Assembly: GCA_030374805.1 (NCBI GenBank)
Contig: JARGSG010000039.1
Coordinates: 1 to 64,000, forward strand
Length of the DNA: 64,000 bases
DNA from: Gracilaria gracilis
Taxonomy: Eukaryota > Rhodophyta > Florideophyceae > Gracilariales > Gracilariaceae
Direction of reading: 5' to 3'
The notes beneath the pieces were generated by a model that was not told the origin of the DNA, searched no databases, and saw nothing but the letters and a program-made list of their open reading frames with translations. Positions 32,801-40,928 of this stretch are shown here, one piece after another. Both the position numbers and the translations under genes were made by a program. The number at the start of each line of letters is the position of its first letter. The stretch's first letter is position 1.

Positions 32801-33912
32801 GTTGACAATACCTTTGAGTCAATCCCATTCATTTTCCATATATCATCAATCAGAAACAAGCATACGTGTGAGTCAAACCACTTCGCAGCCCTTTCACACG
32901 CCTCTTGAACACACTCAGCTGCCTCAATCTCCTTCTTTGCATTCGAACCTCCACTGCGATCAACAATCTTGCCGATTCCTTTAATTAAATCCGAAATTCC
33001 AGCTTCGTTTCCAAGCTGAATGTACAGAATACCTCCAGGAAACACCTGCTTGATTTGCACGTCTTCAGCTAGTCCTCTTAGAGCACAAGTTTTGCCAACT
33101 CCACCTTTTCCAGAAGCTATGACCGCAACTATTCGGCCGGTGCTTCCGCCTAACACTGCGGCCTTCAGCCTCCCTTCACATGTTGTGGGTGAACCATAGT
33201 CCAGGGTTAGTCTGGGAGGATTTGATGGCACCATGTTACATCTCCTGTACTCATCTTGGCATTGTGGTTGAACACCCTCCACTGGATGGGATTTATCCAA
33301 CAAGTCACGTCTCTCTTCTCGAAGCCGTTCTAAGATTCTGTTCTGTATCATGTCAATGAAGGATTCTCTGGTACAGGCCATGTTCGGACGATCGCGGTTG
33401 GATGCCCCCAGGTCGTTTTCGATGCTCCACACTGTAGCGGCTGTGTCCAATGCATGTGAAACATCTTTGAGAGAAACTCTACCATCCATGGCACGCTGGA
33501 AGAGCCCATGCTTACAAAAGAGGCTGCTGTAGGTATCGAAGATGGCTGAGTCGCGGCAATCGTGCGTCTCAAGGCGATAGAACACAGGGATAAGCAATGG
33601 AGGCGTGTTTCCAGCAGCTGCAGCGGCGTCGAAACGATTGACAAAGCAAATAAGCTCACGCATGGGCCACTCCTTCGCAACAAATTCAGGACTCATGATG
33701 AACACGCCCACAGGAGCCGTTTGCATGGCTTGGTCCATAACTTGTGGGCAGTGGTCGCCGAGGCGGAAAGACTTGATATCGAAGAAGACGGAGATGCCAC
33801 GTCTGCAAAGTCGTTCATACAACGGACGGGCGATGGTTTCCTTGTCTTCCCCGGCATGGCTGAGGAAGATGTCGAATGATGGCGCCTGCGCGGAAGATGC
33901 GTTTGAAGACAT
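29842..33912 (-). CDS. TIR-NB-ARC-WD40 NLR-like protein, copy B, 1356 residues
   Basis: The middle paralogue, open from ATG to stop with no introns. TIR is at about residues 11-150 with Glu86 in SPEFVAKEWPMREL; NB-ARC follows with GKGGVGKT (about 268-275), CLFLIDDIW (351-359), RMVYTTRD and GLPLGFG. The linker differs from copies A and C: it lacks the segment rich in Lys/Arg/Glu after the NB-ARC, and a unit of about 50 residues (VEQD..HG...QHA.R.E.L) occurs twice in a row. The WD40 array has two divergent, six near-identical and one terminal unit, nine in all. The likely role is intracellular non-self recognition: WD40 senses, NB-ARC oligomerises, TIR signals, perhaps by NAD breakdown. That role is inferred from architecture; no experimental link is visible here. 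Confidence 0.88.
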   Translation of the reverse strand: MSSNASSAQAPSFDIFLSHAGEDKETIARPLYERLCRRGISVFFDIKSFRLGDHCPQVMDQAMQTAPVGVFIMSPEFVAKEWPMRELICFVNRFDAAAAAGNTPPLLIPVFYRLETHDCRDSAIFDTYSSLFCKHGLFQRAMDGRVSLKDVSHALDTAATVWSIENDLGASNRDRPNMACTRESFIDMIQNRILERLREERRDLLDKSHPVEGVQPQCQDEYRRCNMVPSNPPRLTLDYGSPTTCEGRLKAAVLGGSTGRIVAVIASGKGGVGKTCALRGLAEDVQIKQVFPGGILYIQLGNEAGISDLIKGIGKIVDRSGGSNAKKEIEAAECVQEACERAAKWFDSHVCLFLIDDIWKMNGIDSKVLSTLGVMMNEESRMVYTTRDEHFLRRANKVIEFKEREALGELSRRMLLTHVDISEDTVLEDKNEVALNYFLRLCQGLPLGFGIVGGSVWDYSRRCLNKQDALSEFYLEVSSNEKDWMDAEADDYGIISRIVDLSLQVLEKRNVDVKYEQRFQALCVLQKQQCVPAQMLQKLWDLDTLRRTINVVESLANVSVVQMRRNDGLVFVELHDLILDIAVRKAGEETQGFFQQLVRNYISSNHMHWRDGRLICIRRSADEEQMGHALESQLVFERPVEAVVRGETEQGTARLVFRHEWWRTEDDSYLHENLCRLLRRAGYVEELLWLLSQPQWIVKRLVDGGVYGVEQDLEHGQTMAGNNVLQHAYREEELRIVLGVGRMWASFARLLNYCIFGVEQDVRHGRAVGDSNASQHADRKEHLKMIGVAVRMSASFVNQNAREVWFQLHGRLLWHATRSELTSDFVKRMEMCAPKPWLKASIGLLLQAGCGALEVVNGPGRVECTRVEGDEIWILWKRYSKLDVGKYDGTYSRHEQQELALKRGMGDVEKASFLRDQRRVVTAHKDGNIRVWNRETGACEQVISHECENHEHYIQFCADGSRVACERRDHSIGLWDTLSGKPVGPALQGHRKKVLCVAVSADGTRIVSGSSDKTVRVWDARSGKAVGQPLRGHTGTVKCVALSADGTCIVSGSSDETVRVWDARSGNAVGQPIGGHIGWVDCVAVSADGSRIVSGSSNGTVRVWDARSGNAVGQPLRGHTDWMKCVALSADGARIVSGSDDKTVRVWDAQSGNAAGQPLRGHTDWVRCVAVSADGSRIVSGSDGGTVRVWDARSGNAVGQPLRGHTGGVTCLAVSADGTRIVSGSLNKTVRVWDARSGNVVGQPLRGHTDWVKCVALSADGTRVVSDDGLMERLWVLNAGGGDCVLTSRDASWERTIHSLALAWSSRSLWERGMMHVGADGGSQAVLGTCERAVQNIDGGDVYFDDRFGGCCRIVR
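30110..30960 (-). repeat. WD40 repeat array of NLR copy B (129-bp units)
   Basis: Six near-identical 43-residue units plus a terminal degenerate one. Between units the variable positions cluster after GHT (for example KK, GT, GW, DW, GG) and in the turn before TVRVWD (SSD, SSN, SDD, SDG, SLN), while the framework is constant. Confidence 0.9.
31525..31790 (-). repeat. Internal tandem duplication in the linker of NLR copy B
   Basis: Two adjacent segments share the pattern GVEQD..HG..........QHA.R.E.L...GV..M.ASF. Copies A and C carry this unit once. The duplication lies between the NB-ARC and the WD40 array and lengthens the helical linker by about 50 residues. Confidence 0.7.
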
Positions 33913-34190
33913 CGAAGAAGAATGAGCGTCTGCGATCGGTTACGCACTCGAAACGAAAGTGTGGGCAAGTTTGCGTTGGGATGCGGGCTGTGTGTCAAGA
34001 GTACACGTTCGCCCATCACTCCATGCAGCAAGGCTCACCACCGGCGGCCGTCGCGTCGCTACCGCCTTCGAACATCGCTTCCTGCACATCACTGTGGACG
34101 GAAGAAGAGGGACGCAATAGGGGTGAGGAGAGCGGGGCGCGGCGGGAGCTGGCGCACAACACGTGAGCAGACTCCAAAAGAAACGAGCAT
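33913..34190 (-). promoter_or_regulatory. Conserved upstream region of NLR copy B
   Basis: Similar to the upstream regions of copies A and C. The pogo-like transposon begins just beyond it (34206), about 290 bp from the ATG, much as the Mutator-like element does in copy C. Confidence 0.5.
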
Positions 34191-34205
34191 GCCAAATTCT
34201 ACTAT

Positions 34206-37063
34206 CTACCTTCCTGGTAAGGGAATTGTTGAACACAATTGGAATCATAGAGCCAAAACTAGATGCTCCTTGATTCGATTTAAAAACAAATTTACTCCAA
34301 CACCGGCTCTAAGGGTCATGATGACCTGGGCCAAGCCCCAAGCCAAACGGCCGGCGGTGCATTCTGCTACATTCACATCTTCTCCTCGCTCTCAGAGCCC
34401 TCCGTCGACGAACACCCAGGCATATATTGAACGCCGGTTTGCTTGTCAACAAGCTTTCAATCCTTCCAGTCCGGGTCATCAAGGCATTCCTGATTTGCCA
34501 CAGAGTCATGGTACACAATCCTATGCGTGTCAGTCATTCTGGAGTCGATTCGAGCCATGTTCAACAGGATAAAGGCACTTTCGTCCGCCTCTTCGTCTGT
34601 TGTGCTCCCTGCCTCCGACACGGGCTTGATGCCTAACCGCTCGGACAACGGCACCAAGGGCGCTTCATCAGAAGAAGAAATGACTTGCTGGACGCTTCGG
34701 TTGGTCATCTCGTCTGCAGTTATCTCTAAACGTGGGCAAGCAGCACTATCGCCAATAAGCCCAACATCGGGGGGTGGGTTGCACGGCTTGCAAACAACAA
34801 GTTCCTGCTTTGCCTTGCTGCAACACTTCGTCTCTCGTTTGGCTACTGCCTTCTGTCTTTTAGCTTCTCTTTCGGCTGCTCTTCTTTGCTGGTTCTCCTC
34901 ACGTGCGCGGCGTTTTCTCGCTACCTCCTCTTGGTTGGCCGCCTTCTTGCGCTGCTTTTCTTCCTATTTTGCTTGCTTGGCTCTCTGTGCTTCCTTGGAC
35001 TTCTGTTCTTTCTGCAACACCGCCGCTTCTTTGCGCATCTGCTTTGCTGTTTCCCGTTCTTGGGTTCTACGCTCGTCCTCAATTCGCTTCGCGATGACTT
35101 CGGCATGCGTCAGGTACACTGATGGTGCCCCTTTTGATATCGTTGTCCTGTCCATTGGACGTGCACCGTTACTAACTACCTGGGTTTTCGTTGGTGTGCG
35201 ATTCGCCACAATCTCCAAGACTCTATCTCGGCCCTTCAGGGCTATTTCACGCACCATCTGGAGTCCCGGTGTAATGCCTGCCGATGCGGCAACCGCATTC
35301 TTGATGTCTTCCCACTCCTTGCGTTCACCCCTACGTTCGGATCTGCGGTGACGGGAATCTGTAAGCAAGCGCTTGCCATTCCATTTTTCTTCAGCCCAAC
35401 GCAAAAAGCGGAAGTCCATTGGCCACATCCCTATTGATTCGAAAGCCTTCCTCACCACCGACCCGGTTAAGGCTCTGAATCCTGCGACGCCAAGTTTTAG
35501 CTTGATTCCAAGCTCCCCGAAGTCTACAAAGGCCGTTTTGTTCAAGTGAGCATATGTAGACTTGACGATCTGTTTGTACTTGCGGTTGATGTTCTGGTCG
35601 CAAGCCTGCAGAAAATGCGATGTATGGGCGGGGCTTTGTGCAACTGATATGTTGCCTTTATCTGCGGATTGGAGCCACTGATACCCGTTTCTCGACTTAT
35701 GGCCATCTAAGGTCAACAGCATCCTACGGCCTTTCATTATACTTTCCGCATGCCTCTTAATGTGGTCGATCACAAAGTGTATGTGTTCCTTCACCATGGA
35801 ACCGTTTTCGGTTCCCAATACAAAGCTGCCTTTCGGAAACCAGTCTTGGCGTGTGAGCCAATGCGGCGCGCCTGTCTCATCTTTGTAGATTTCTTCGGAC
35901 AGTGGTTCAAACCACCGAGCCATGGTGTATTTCCCCGCGAAGATAAAGAAAGGTGGCAATACGTGCCCGGATGCTGAGGCAATAATGACAGCTGTTAAAT
36001 GCTTTCCTTGACTATCACATGTCAAGCGAAAACCCCCGTGATGGGTTTCCGCGCTCACAAACCCTTTCTCGGTCTCACCTTCGCTGATGCAAACCTGCGT
36101 CTCATCCATATTCCAGATACAATCTGGGTCGTCCAAGATACCTGGATAATCTTTCTCACACAAACGAAGTGCTTCGACATAGGTCTTCACGTGCTCGGGG
36201 TCCTCCGCGGCGATCTTGGAGGCGTCCTTATTCTCCATCTTCCGGAACGTCAGGTCCCTGTGCCTCGCGCGGAAGCTCCGAACCCAGTCGTCCGTTGGGT
36301 AGCCATTGGGAAACCCTTTTCTCCCGTCATTTGCAATGTCTGCTGCTATAGCCTTCAAAGTGTCTTTCGACACTGCGAAACCATGGTTTGCTACGTCTTT
36401 CATTCGCGCTACGATAATATTTTCTTCTTCATAAGAGAGCACGGTGTTTCTTCCTCTGGTTATGTTGTAAAGCGTGTCGTCGTATGAAACCTTCAGACGT
36501 TTGGCTTCCATCAGGTTGTTCTTAATGTTGGATATGGTGCCCAACGACAGCCTTGTCAGCGCTGATATACGGCGGAAGGGTACGCGTTGTGATAAAAGTT
36601 CTACCGCTCTTTGACGGTTCTGTCTTATGGCTTGTTCCTTGGCATAACGTTGTTTTTGTTTCTGGGTCTGTCGTCGCATGGACAGTGTCATTATATTAGT
36701 TTTATCGATGAGAGTGGGCGACGGGGCTTGGCCAGAATTAGAGACACGCATCTTGCGCTTCTTATAGGAAGCTGTTGTTGTGATCTGGCGCCCTTTTTGT
36801 TTGAATTCATGCGCTTTCTCTTGTGCTGTTTGAAGACTGTCTTTGTCGCTCTTGGAGCCGCATACAGACGATAGGAGTTTGAAAATGGCGCGCTTTTGTC
36901 ACCCGCTGTTATGTGGTGAGGAAGAAGGGGAGGGGACTGGCTTGTTGCGAAGCGGAGCTCAGCTCTCGTAAGGCTACTATGGGCTACATGGAGCAATTCC
37001 CGTAGGGAGCTTTCATTGTTCAACATTAGCCTTTGTTCACCTATAACCTTACCGGGAAGGTAG
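34206..37063 (-). mobile_element. pogo/Tigger-like DNA transposon, about 2.86 kb
   Basis: Bounded by imperfect inverted repeats: CTACCTTCCTGGTAAGG at the left and the complement of CTACCTTCCCGGTAAGG at the right (16 of 17 identical), with weaker similarity inward to a shared TGAACA. It holds one transposase gene of the Tc1/mariner superfamily. The TA duplication expected for this superfamily is not clear at the ends I chose, so the exact boundaries are uncertain by a few bases. Confidence 0.75.
34457..36751 (-). CDS. pogo-like DDE_1 transposase, interrupted near the C-terminus
   Basis: ATG 36751, open to a TAG at 34964-34966 (595 residues). The same frame then continues open to 34457 with Lys/Arg/Glu-rich coiled-coil sequence of the same character, so a single stop seems to have cut off about 168 residues. 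Residues 30-85 form a helix-turn-helix (RISALTRLSLGTISNIK), 90-175 a CENP-B-like second DNA-binding region, and the catalytic core has Asp216 (IWNMDETQ), Asp349 (LLTLDGHKSR) and Asp385 (FLQACDQN), a DDD triad typical of pogo. The catalytic part looks intact; whether the lost tail matters is unknown. Confidence 0.85.
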
Positions 37064-37069
37064 CCTTAC

Positions 37070-37109
37070 AAAGGCAACAGGGCGCCAACTTTGGCGCCCT
37101 GTTGCCTTT
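37070..37109. repeat. Perfect 40-bp palindrome (19-bp arms, 2-nt loop)
   Basis: Arms 37070-37088 and 37091-37109 are exact reverse complements, beginning AAAGGCAACAGGGCGCC. It starts 7 bp beyond the right inverted repeat of the pogo-like element. Unlikely by chance; could be an excision scar, part of another small element, or a terminator-like fold. Confidence 0.85.
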
Positions 37110-37231
37110 GGCGGTGCCAACTGTGATCTCGATTCTCGACGACGAAAGACATCGAGCCGCAGCCAATGAAATTGGTTGCTCGCCACCTGATCAGCACGCA
37201 AGAATCTCGTTTGGCCCAATCTCAAAAATAA

Positions 37232-37533
37232 GGGCATCCCCACTCGTGTGACTAAATCCCAAATCTTATTTCTACCGGTCTTGTAGGGGCTCAACAGGGG
37301 CGCGCGTTTACTCAGCCCAGCCCAAACACAGTAGATCTGGCCCAAAAGTGCCTCGTTTTGGTCCGGAATCCCTAAAAAATCAATCAAAACGACGTTTTGG
37401 GCTGGCGTTTCAGATGGGTGCTGCCACACATGCCACGTGCTCGCCAGATTTGCAACGTGGAAGCAGTTCTGCCCTTGAAGTACACCGGCTACTGTTTTAG
37501 GATAGGATTTGGTCTCAACCGGTGGGGATGCCC
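37232..37533. mobile_element. Harbinger-type MITE, 302 bp, with TAA target duplication
   Basis: Starts GGGCATCCCCAC and ends with its complement; similarity between the ends continues inward for about 50 bp (shared words such as AAATCC and CCGG). Flanked by TAA on both sides (37229-37231 and 37534-37536), the 3-bp duplication typical of PIF/Harbinger elements. It has no coding capacity. The end sequence GGGCATCCC resembles GAGCATCTC of the adjacent full-length element, so a related transposase may have moved it. Confidence 0.8.
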
Positions 37534-37793
37534 TAAGAGCATCTCTATCAAGGACCCAAAAACCCAAATATTTGGGTGAGCGTCCAAAAACGCAACCCTA
37601 TCAACTGGCCAAAACCTATAAATTTTAGGTTCCGACCTAAACTACTTGCTATTCTCGAGCAAATTTAGCCAGCAATTTGGGTCGCCACCTAAACTCATAG
37701 ACCATTCATAATCTGCCACGTTCACCTCTTGTCACTTGTACCATTTGGCGCCAAGTCCAAACGGAAACACTCAATCGCCGCCAATCTTCCCAA

Positions 37794-38771
37794 GTGCATG
37801 CAACCATGCTTTCCTCCTCTCTAGTGACCTGCTTTCTCCATCGTGCCACTACGACCAGATTGAACATGAATAGCACCAAGAGACCCAATTTCACGCCCAA
37901 TGAAGACCTCGCACTAGCCCGTTTATGGATTTCCGCCTCCCAAATAGTCTTCGAGCAAAATGCTGAGGCATTCTGGTAAGCGGTAGCCACCACATATGCC
38001 AAACAACCAGAGTGCACTCGTGTGCAAAGCAGTTTGAGCTCACGATTTACGACTGTAGCGCAAACAGCCCAAAAGTATTTGGCTGCAAAAAAGCTCTACA
38101 GATCATCAATTCCCTCAGGAGAATCTGAGGAAGACACGGTGAAAAATATCATGATCTTGTACCAGAACAACAACAAGTTTAAGTGTAAAGAGGACCTGCG
38201 AACACCTGGTGTCATTTGATTTGTGTCAGCCATACAACTCCTTTCGTCATGCCCCAAATTTGCTGGGCATATTGGAGGCAGTTCACACAGTGCCCTCTGG
38301 TATAAACCCACGAACAACGCGAAAGAAAGCGCATCAGAGAAAGAGAGTGCAGCGAATATTTCAATGTCCAGCCCTGCCTCGTGTCGCCCGACAGGCGCAA
38401 AAAAGCGCAAAGCAGAGGAAAAAGTGGAACAAAACCTATTGAAAGTTGCCAAAAGTATGGACGCTATGACCGAAAGCCTTCGCGGATCTGCCGAAAACAA
38501 GAAGATGGCAGCTTCAATTGCATTGCAGTTAAAGATTTTTCACCGAATGTGCTTGACTCCTGTCGAAACGAACAGAAAGCTGGAGGATCTAATGAGAAAA
38601 GCCGCATTCTTGGGGGGTTTTGAGGGTTCATACAGTAATGCGAGTGACGTCAATGCCAGGCGTGATTCAGAGGAAGGGCGAATAATATTTCCCATCGCAT
38701 TGGAAATACGTCCTCCTACCAGTTTAGTCATGGCAGCTACAATCAAAATGCTGAGCAGGAGGACGATATAG
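37794..38771 (+). pseudogene. Harbinger partner protein (Myb/SANT- or NAM-associated-like), two in-frame stops
   Basis: One reading frame from about 37794 to 38771 keeps protein character but is broken by TAA at 37977-37979 and TGA at 38217-38219. The start RPNFTPNEDLALARLWISAS resembles the trihelix/SANT domain of plant-type Harbinger ORF2 proteins. The C-terminal KKRKAEEKVEQNLLKVAK looks like the helical NAM-associated tail. In this superfamily the partner binds the element's ends and brings in the transposase. With it broken, this copy would depend on another copy for movement. Confidence 0.75.
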
Positions 38772-38835
38772 ACCACTCAATTGCAGAGCCTGAAGTGGTG
38801 TCCATTCTCACTAGTTCCGGAGTCAAAGATGACGC

Positions 38836-40338
38836 CTAAAAGGGAGGAAAGAGCCGCTCGTGGCGTCTACGGCGCCGCAGGCGCCGTAGGCGCCTCTTTC
38901 TCGCACTGTGTTTAGCCGTGAACCCTCTTCTTGCCCATAAGTGGTTGGTGAGGGCCTGTTTTAGTTGATGATGTTGATGCTCATTCGTAACGAGATCATA
39001 TTGCTCTAGTAAAGAAGTCAGGCCAACGTTGTTCGTCATTGTGTTGTCTTCCTCGCCGTTGTTCTGCGCTTCCACATCAGCCGAATCCTGTGCTTCGTCA
39101 GCGAACTCCTCAATGACGCTGATAGCCTCTCCGTTTTCATCCGTTTCACCTCTCAGTTCTCCTTTGAGGTCTAAATCTACCAACATATTGTGGATTATGA
39201 CGCATACCTGACTTATGAGAATATTCTTTTCGTCACTCCACTCGAACAGTTCGTGCCTGAGCACTTTGAAGCGTCTCTGTAGCGCTCCGAAGAAACGCTC
39301 TATATCCTTTCGCGTTCCTTCCTGCGCTTTCGCCATCGTCTTTTCTCTCGCGTTTGCAGTTGCATGGTTTAGACCTATAAATATGGCCCACGGGGGATAA
39401 ATGCCGTCCACTAAGTAGTACAAAAGGGCCGTTCGAACCGCTCCGTTTATCTCATATCCTTCTGGAAGAACCATCTCTCGTTTGCCGGAAAGAATATCAT
39501 TAAAAAATGGACTATTTCCGACCACTGTTATGTCATTATTCGTCCCACACCGCCCAACAAACCAGTGCAAACAATAGAGGTTGTGGTCGCAAAGAGCCTC
39601 ACAGCTTATGGGCGCCAGTTTCCCATCTTTGGGGTTATGATACTGTCCCTTAAGGGACTTAGGACAGTTTTTCCAATGTAGATGCATACAGTCTATGAAA
39701 CCGATAAAACCAGGGAATCCAACGCTGGCGTATTGTTTCTCTACACCACGTAGCTCCTGTTGAGTTGGTTCCCTGTTTAAAAACGTTGAACCAATTCGAT
39801 TGAAGATGCTTTGTAGTACTATCCCGAAGTAGTGCCGCTGGCTTTCTGGAGACATTTTGACCATGTCATCTATTTGGTCAAACGATAATCCTGTGGTGAG
39901 CTTGCGGAGAGTGCCTAGCAGTTTTTGATGCGAAGAATGCCCAGGCACACCAGCATTATTTACTCGTTGTTTTAGTCGCGGTTCGAATTTGAGTAGTTCC
40001 TTGTGCAGAATATAATAAAGCTTCAGTGGTATGCGGAATACCTTTCTGAAATGAGAGGGTGGGTAGACTGGGATTGGATGAAGATAATTTGCGTACCAGT
40101 CGCAGTTGCCGCGTCGGATGGTACTACTTGAGATTTTTCGCCCCATATACGTTCTGTCTGGAGTAATTGCCATTGGAATTACTGCTGTCAATGCCACCAT
40201 GCTGCGGGCGGCAGCTTGTTCTTCATCGTCGCTGAGTGTCAGAAACTCATGATCTGAAGAGCTCTCGCTCATTGTGCATGACAGATGGGCACAATAGGAA
40301 GCCGAGGAGAGGCAGAGATGGTTGAATGATCTCGCCAT
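38836..40338 (-). CDS. PIF/Harbinger DDE_Tnp_4 transposase, 500 residues
   Basis: Open from ATG to stop with all three catalytic motifs of Harbinger nucleases: IGFIDCMHLHW (first Asp), GTNNDITVVGNSPFF (second Asp) and KDIERFFGALQRRFKVL (Glu). Length and order fit plant-type Harbingers, where the enzyme cuts at TAA/TTA sites. The C-terminus ends in an Arg-rich tail that may act as nuclear signal. The gene is divergent from the broken partner ORF in the same element. Confidence 0.9.
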   Translation of the reverse strand: MARSFNHLCLSSASYCAHLSCTMSESSSDHEFLTLSDDEEQAAARSMVALTAVIPMAITPDRTYMGRKISSSTIRRGNCDWYANYLHPIPVYPPSHFRKVFRIPLKLYYILHKELLKFEPRLKQRVNNAGVPGHSSHQKLLGTLRKLTTGLSFDQIDDMVKMSPESQRHYFGIVLQSIFNRIGSTFLNREPTQQELRGVEKQYASVGFPGFIGFIDCMHLHWKNCPKSLKGQYHNPKDGKLAPISCEALCDHNLYCLHWFVGRCGTNNDITVVGNSPFFNDILSGKREMVLPEGYEINGAVRTALLYYLVDGIYPPWAIFIGLNHATANAREKTMAKAQEGTRKDIERFFGALQRRFKVLRHELFEWSDEKNILISQVCVIIHNMLVDLDLKGELRGETDENGEAISVIEEFADEAQDSADVEAQNNGEEDNTMTNNVGLTSLLEQYDLVTNEHQHHQLKQALTNHLWARRGFTAKHSARKRRLRRLRRRRRHERLFPPF

Positions 40339-40482
40339 ATGAAATTCTGCTGGCGACTTTTTTTGGCACTGATAGGGGTGCTGCCGGGCACTGATAGGGG
40401 TGCTGCCTACTTGCTAAACCAAATTTTAGGAATTTGGCTTGTTTGAAAGTTTGCTTTGGGTTTCTTGATAGAGATGCTCTAA

Positions 40483-40928
40483 AGTGTCTTTTGAAATTGG
40501 AGCCAACTTTTCAGTATAGACATTACAGCATGCGCGCCATGACATTGTTGCCACTCGCCAATGAAGAGGCTTCTTTCATTGTTGCTGTGAATCCATTGGT
40601 CTCTTCGACAGTTGCTCTTCCCTTTGATCGGGCAATTTAACGCCAGGATTGTGGTTAGCCTCTGATAGATAACGTTCCTACGAAGATACATGACAGATCT
40701 GGGGCAAAGAGGCTTTGGTCAACTTCTTAAACGGGTATTGGACTCAAGTTTCTCTAGTGCGTTCGGGAACTGCCATGAACGGGGGGCTTCCCTATCTCGC
40801 CCCCTATCTCGCCACAGCGACAAACTCTTTTGAGTCAAAGGTCTCAGGGTCTTTGTTGAGAACACAAGTGACACGTCTCGTCATTTCGCCTCATTTGTTA
40901 AATGGTAAACATCGGCAACCATAATAAA
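40483..40928. repeat. Duplicated 3' flank of the NLR unit, copy C
   Basis: Homologous to the regions downstream of copies A and B. The homology with copy A's flank begins directly after the Harbinger target duplication, which shows where that element entered. Confidence 0.75.

Larger units (their letters stand above)
37537..40479. mobile_element. PIF/Harbinger DNA transposon, 2943 bp
   Basis: Perfect 16-bp inverted repeats GAGCATCTCTATCAAG at both ends, flanked by TAA (37534-37536 and 40480-40482). Inside, as in other Harbingers, two divergent genes are found: a DDE transposase (minus strand) and a Myb/SANT-like partner (plus strand). A 22-bp direct repeat lies near the right end (from 40365) and may be a subterminal binding site. 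It was inserted in the 3' flank of NLR copy C, since the flank homology starts right after the TAA at 40482. Confidence 0.92.

Noticed and set aside
34200-34210. TA target duplication for the pogo-like element
   Set aside because: The nearest TA dinucleotides lie at unequal distances from the two ends, so no duplication can be assigned with confidence.
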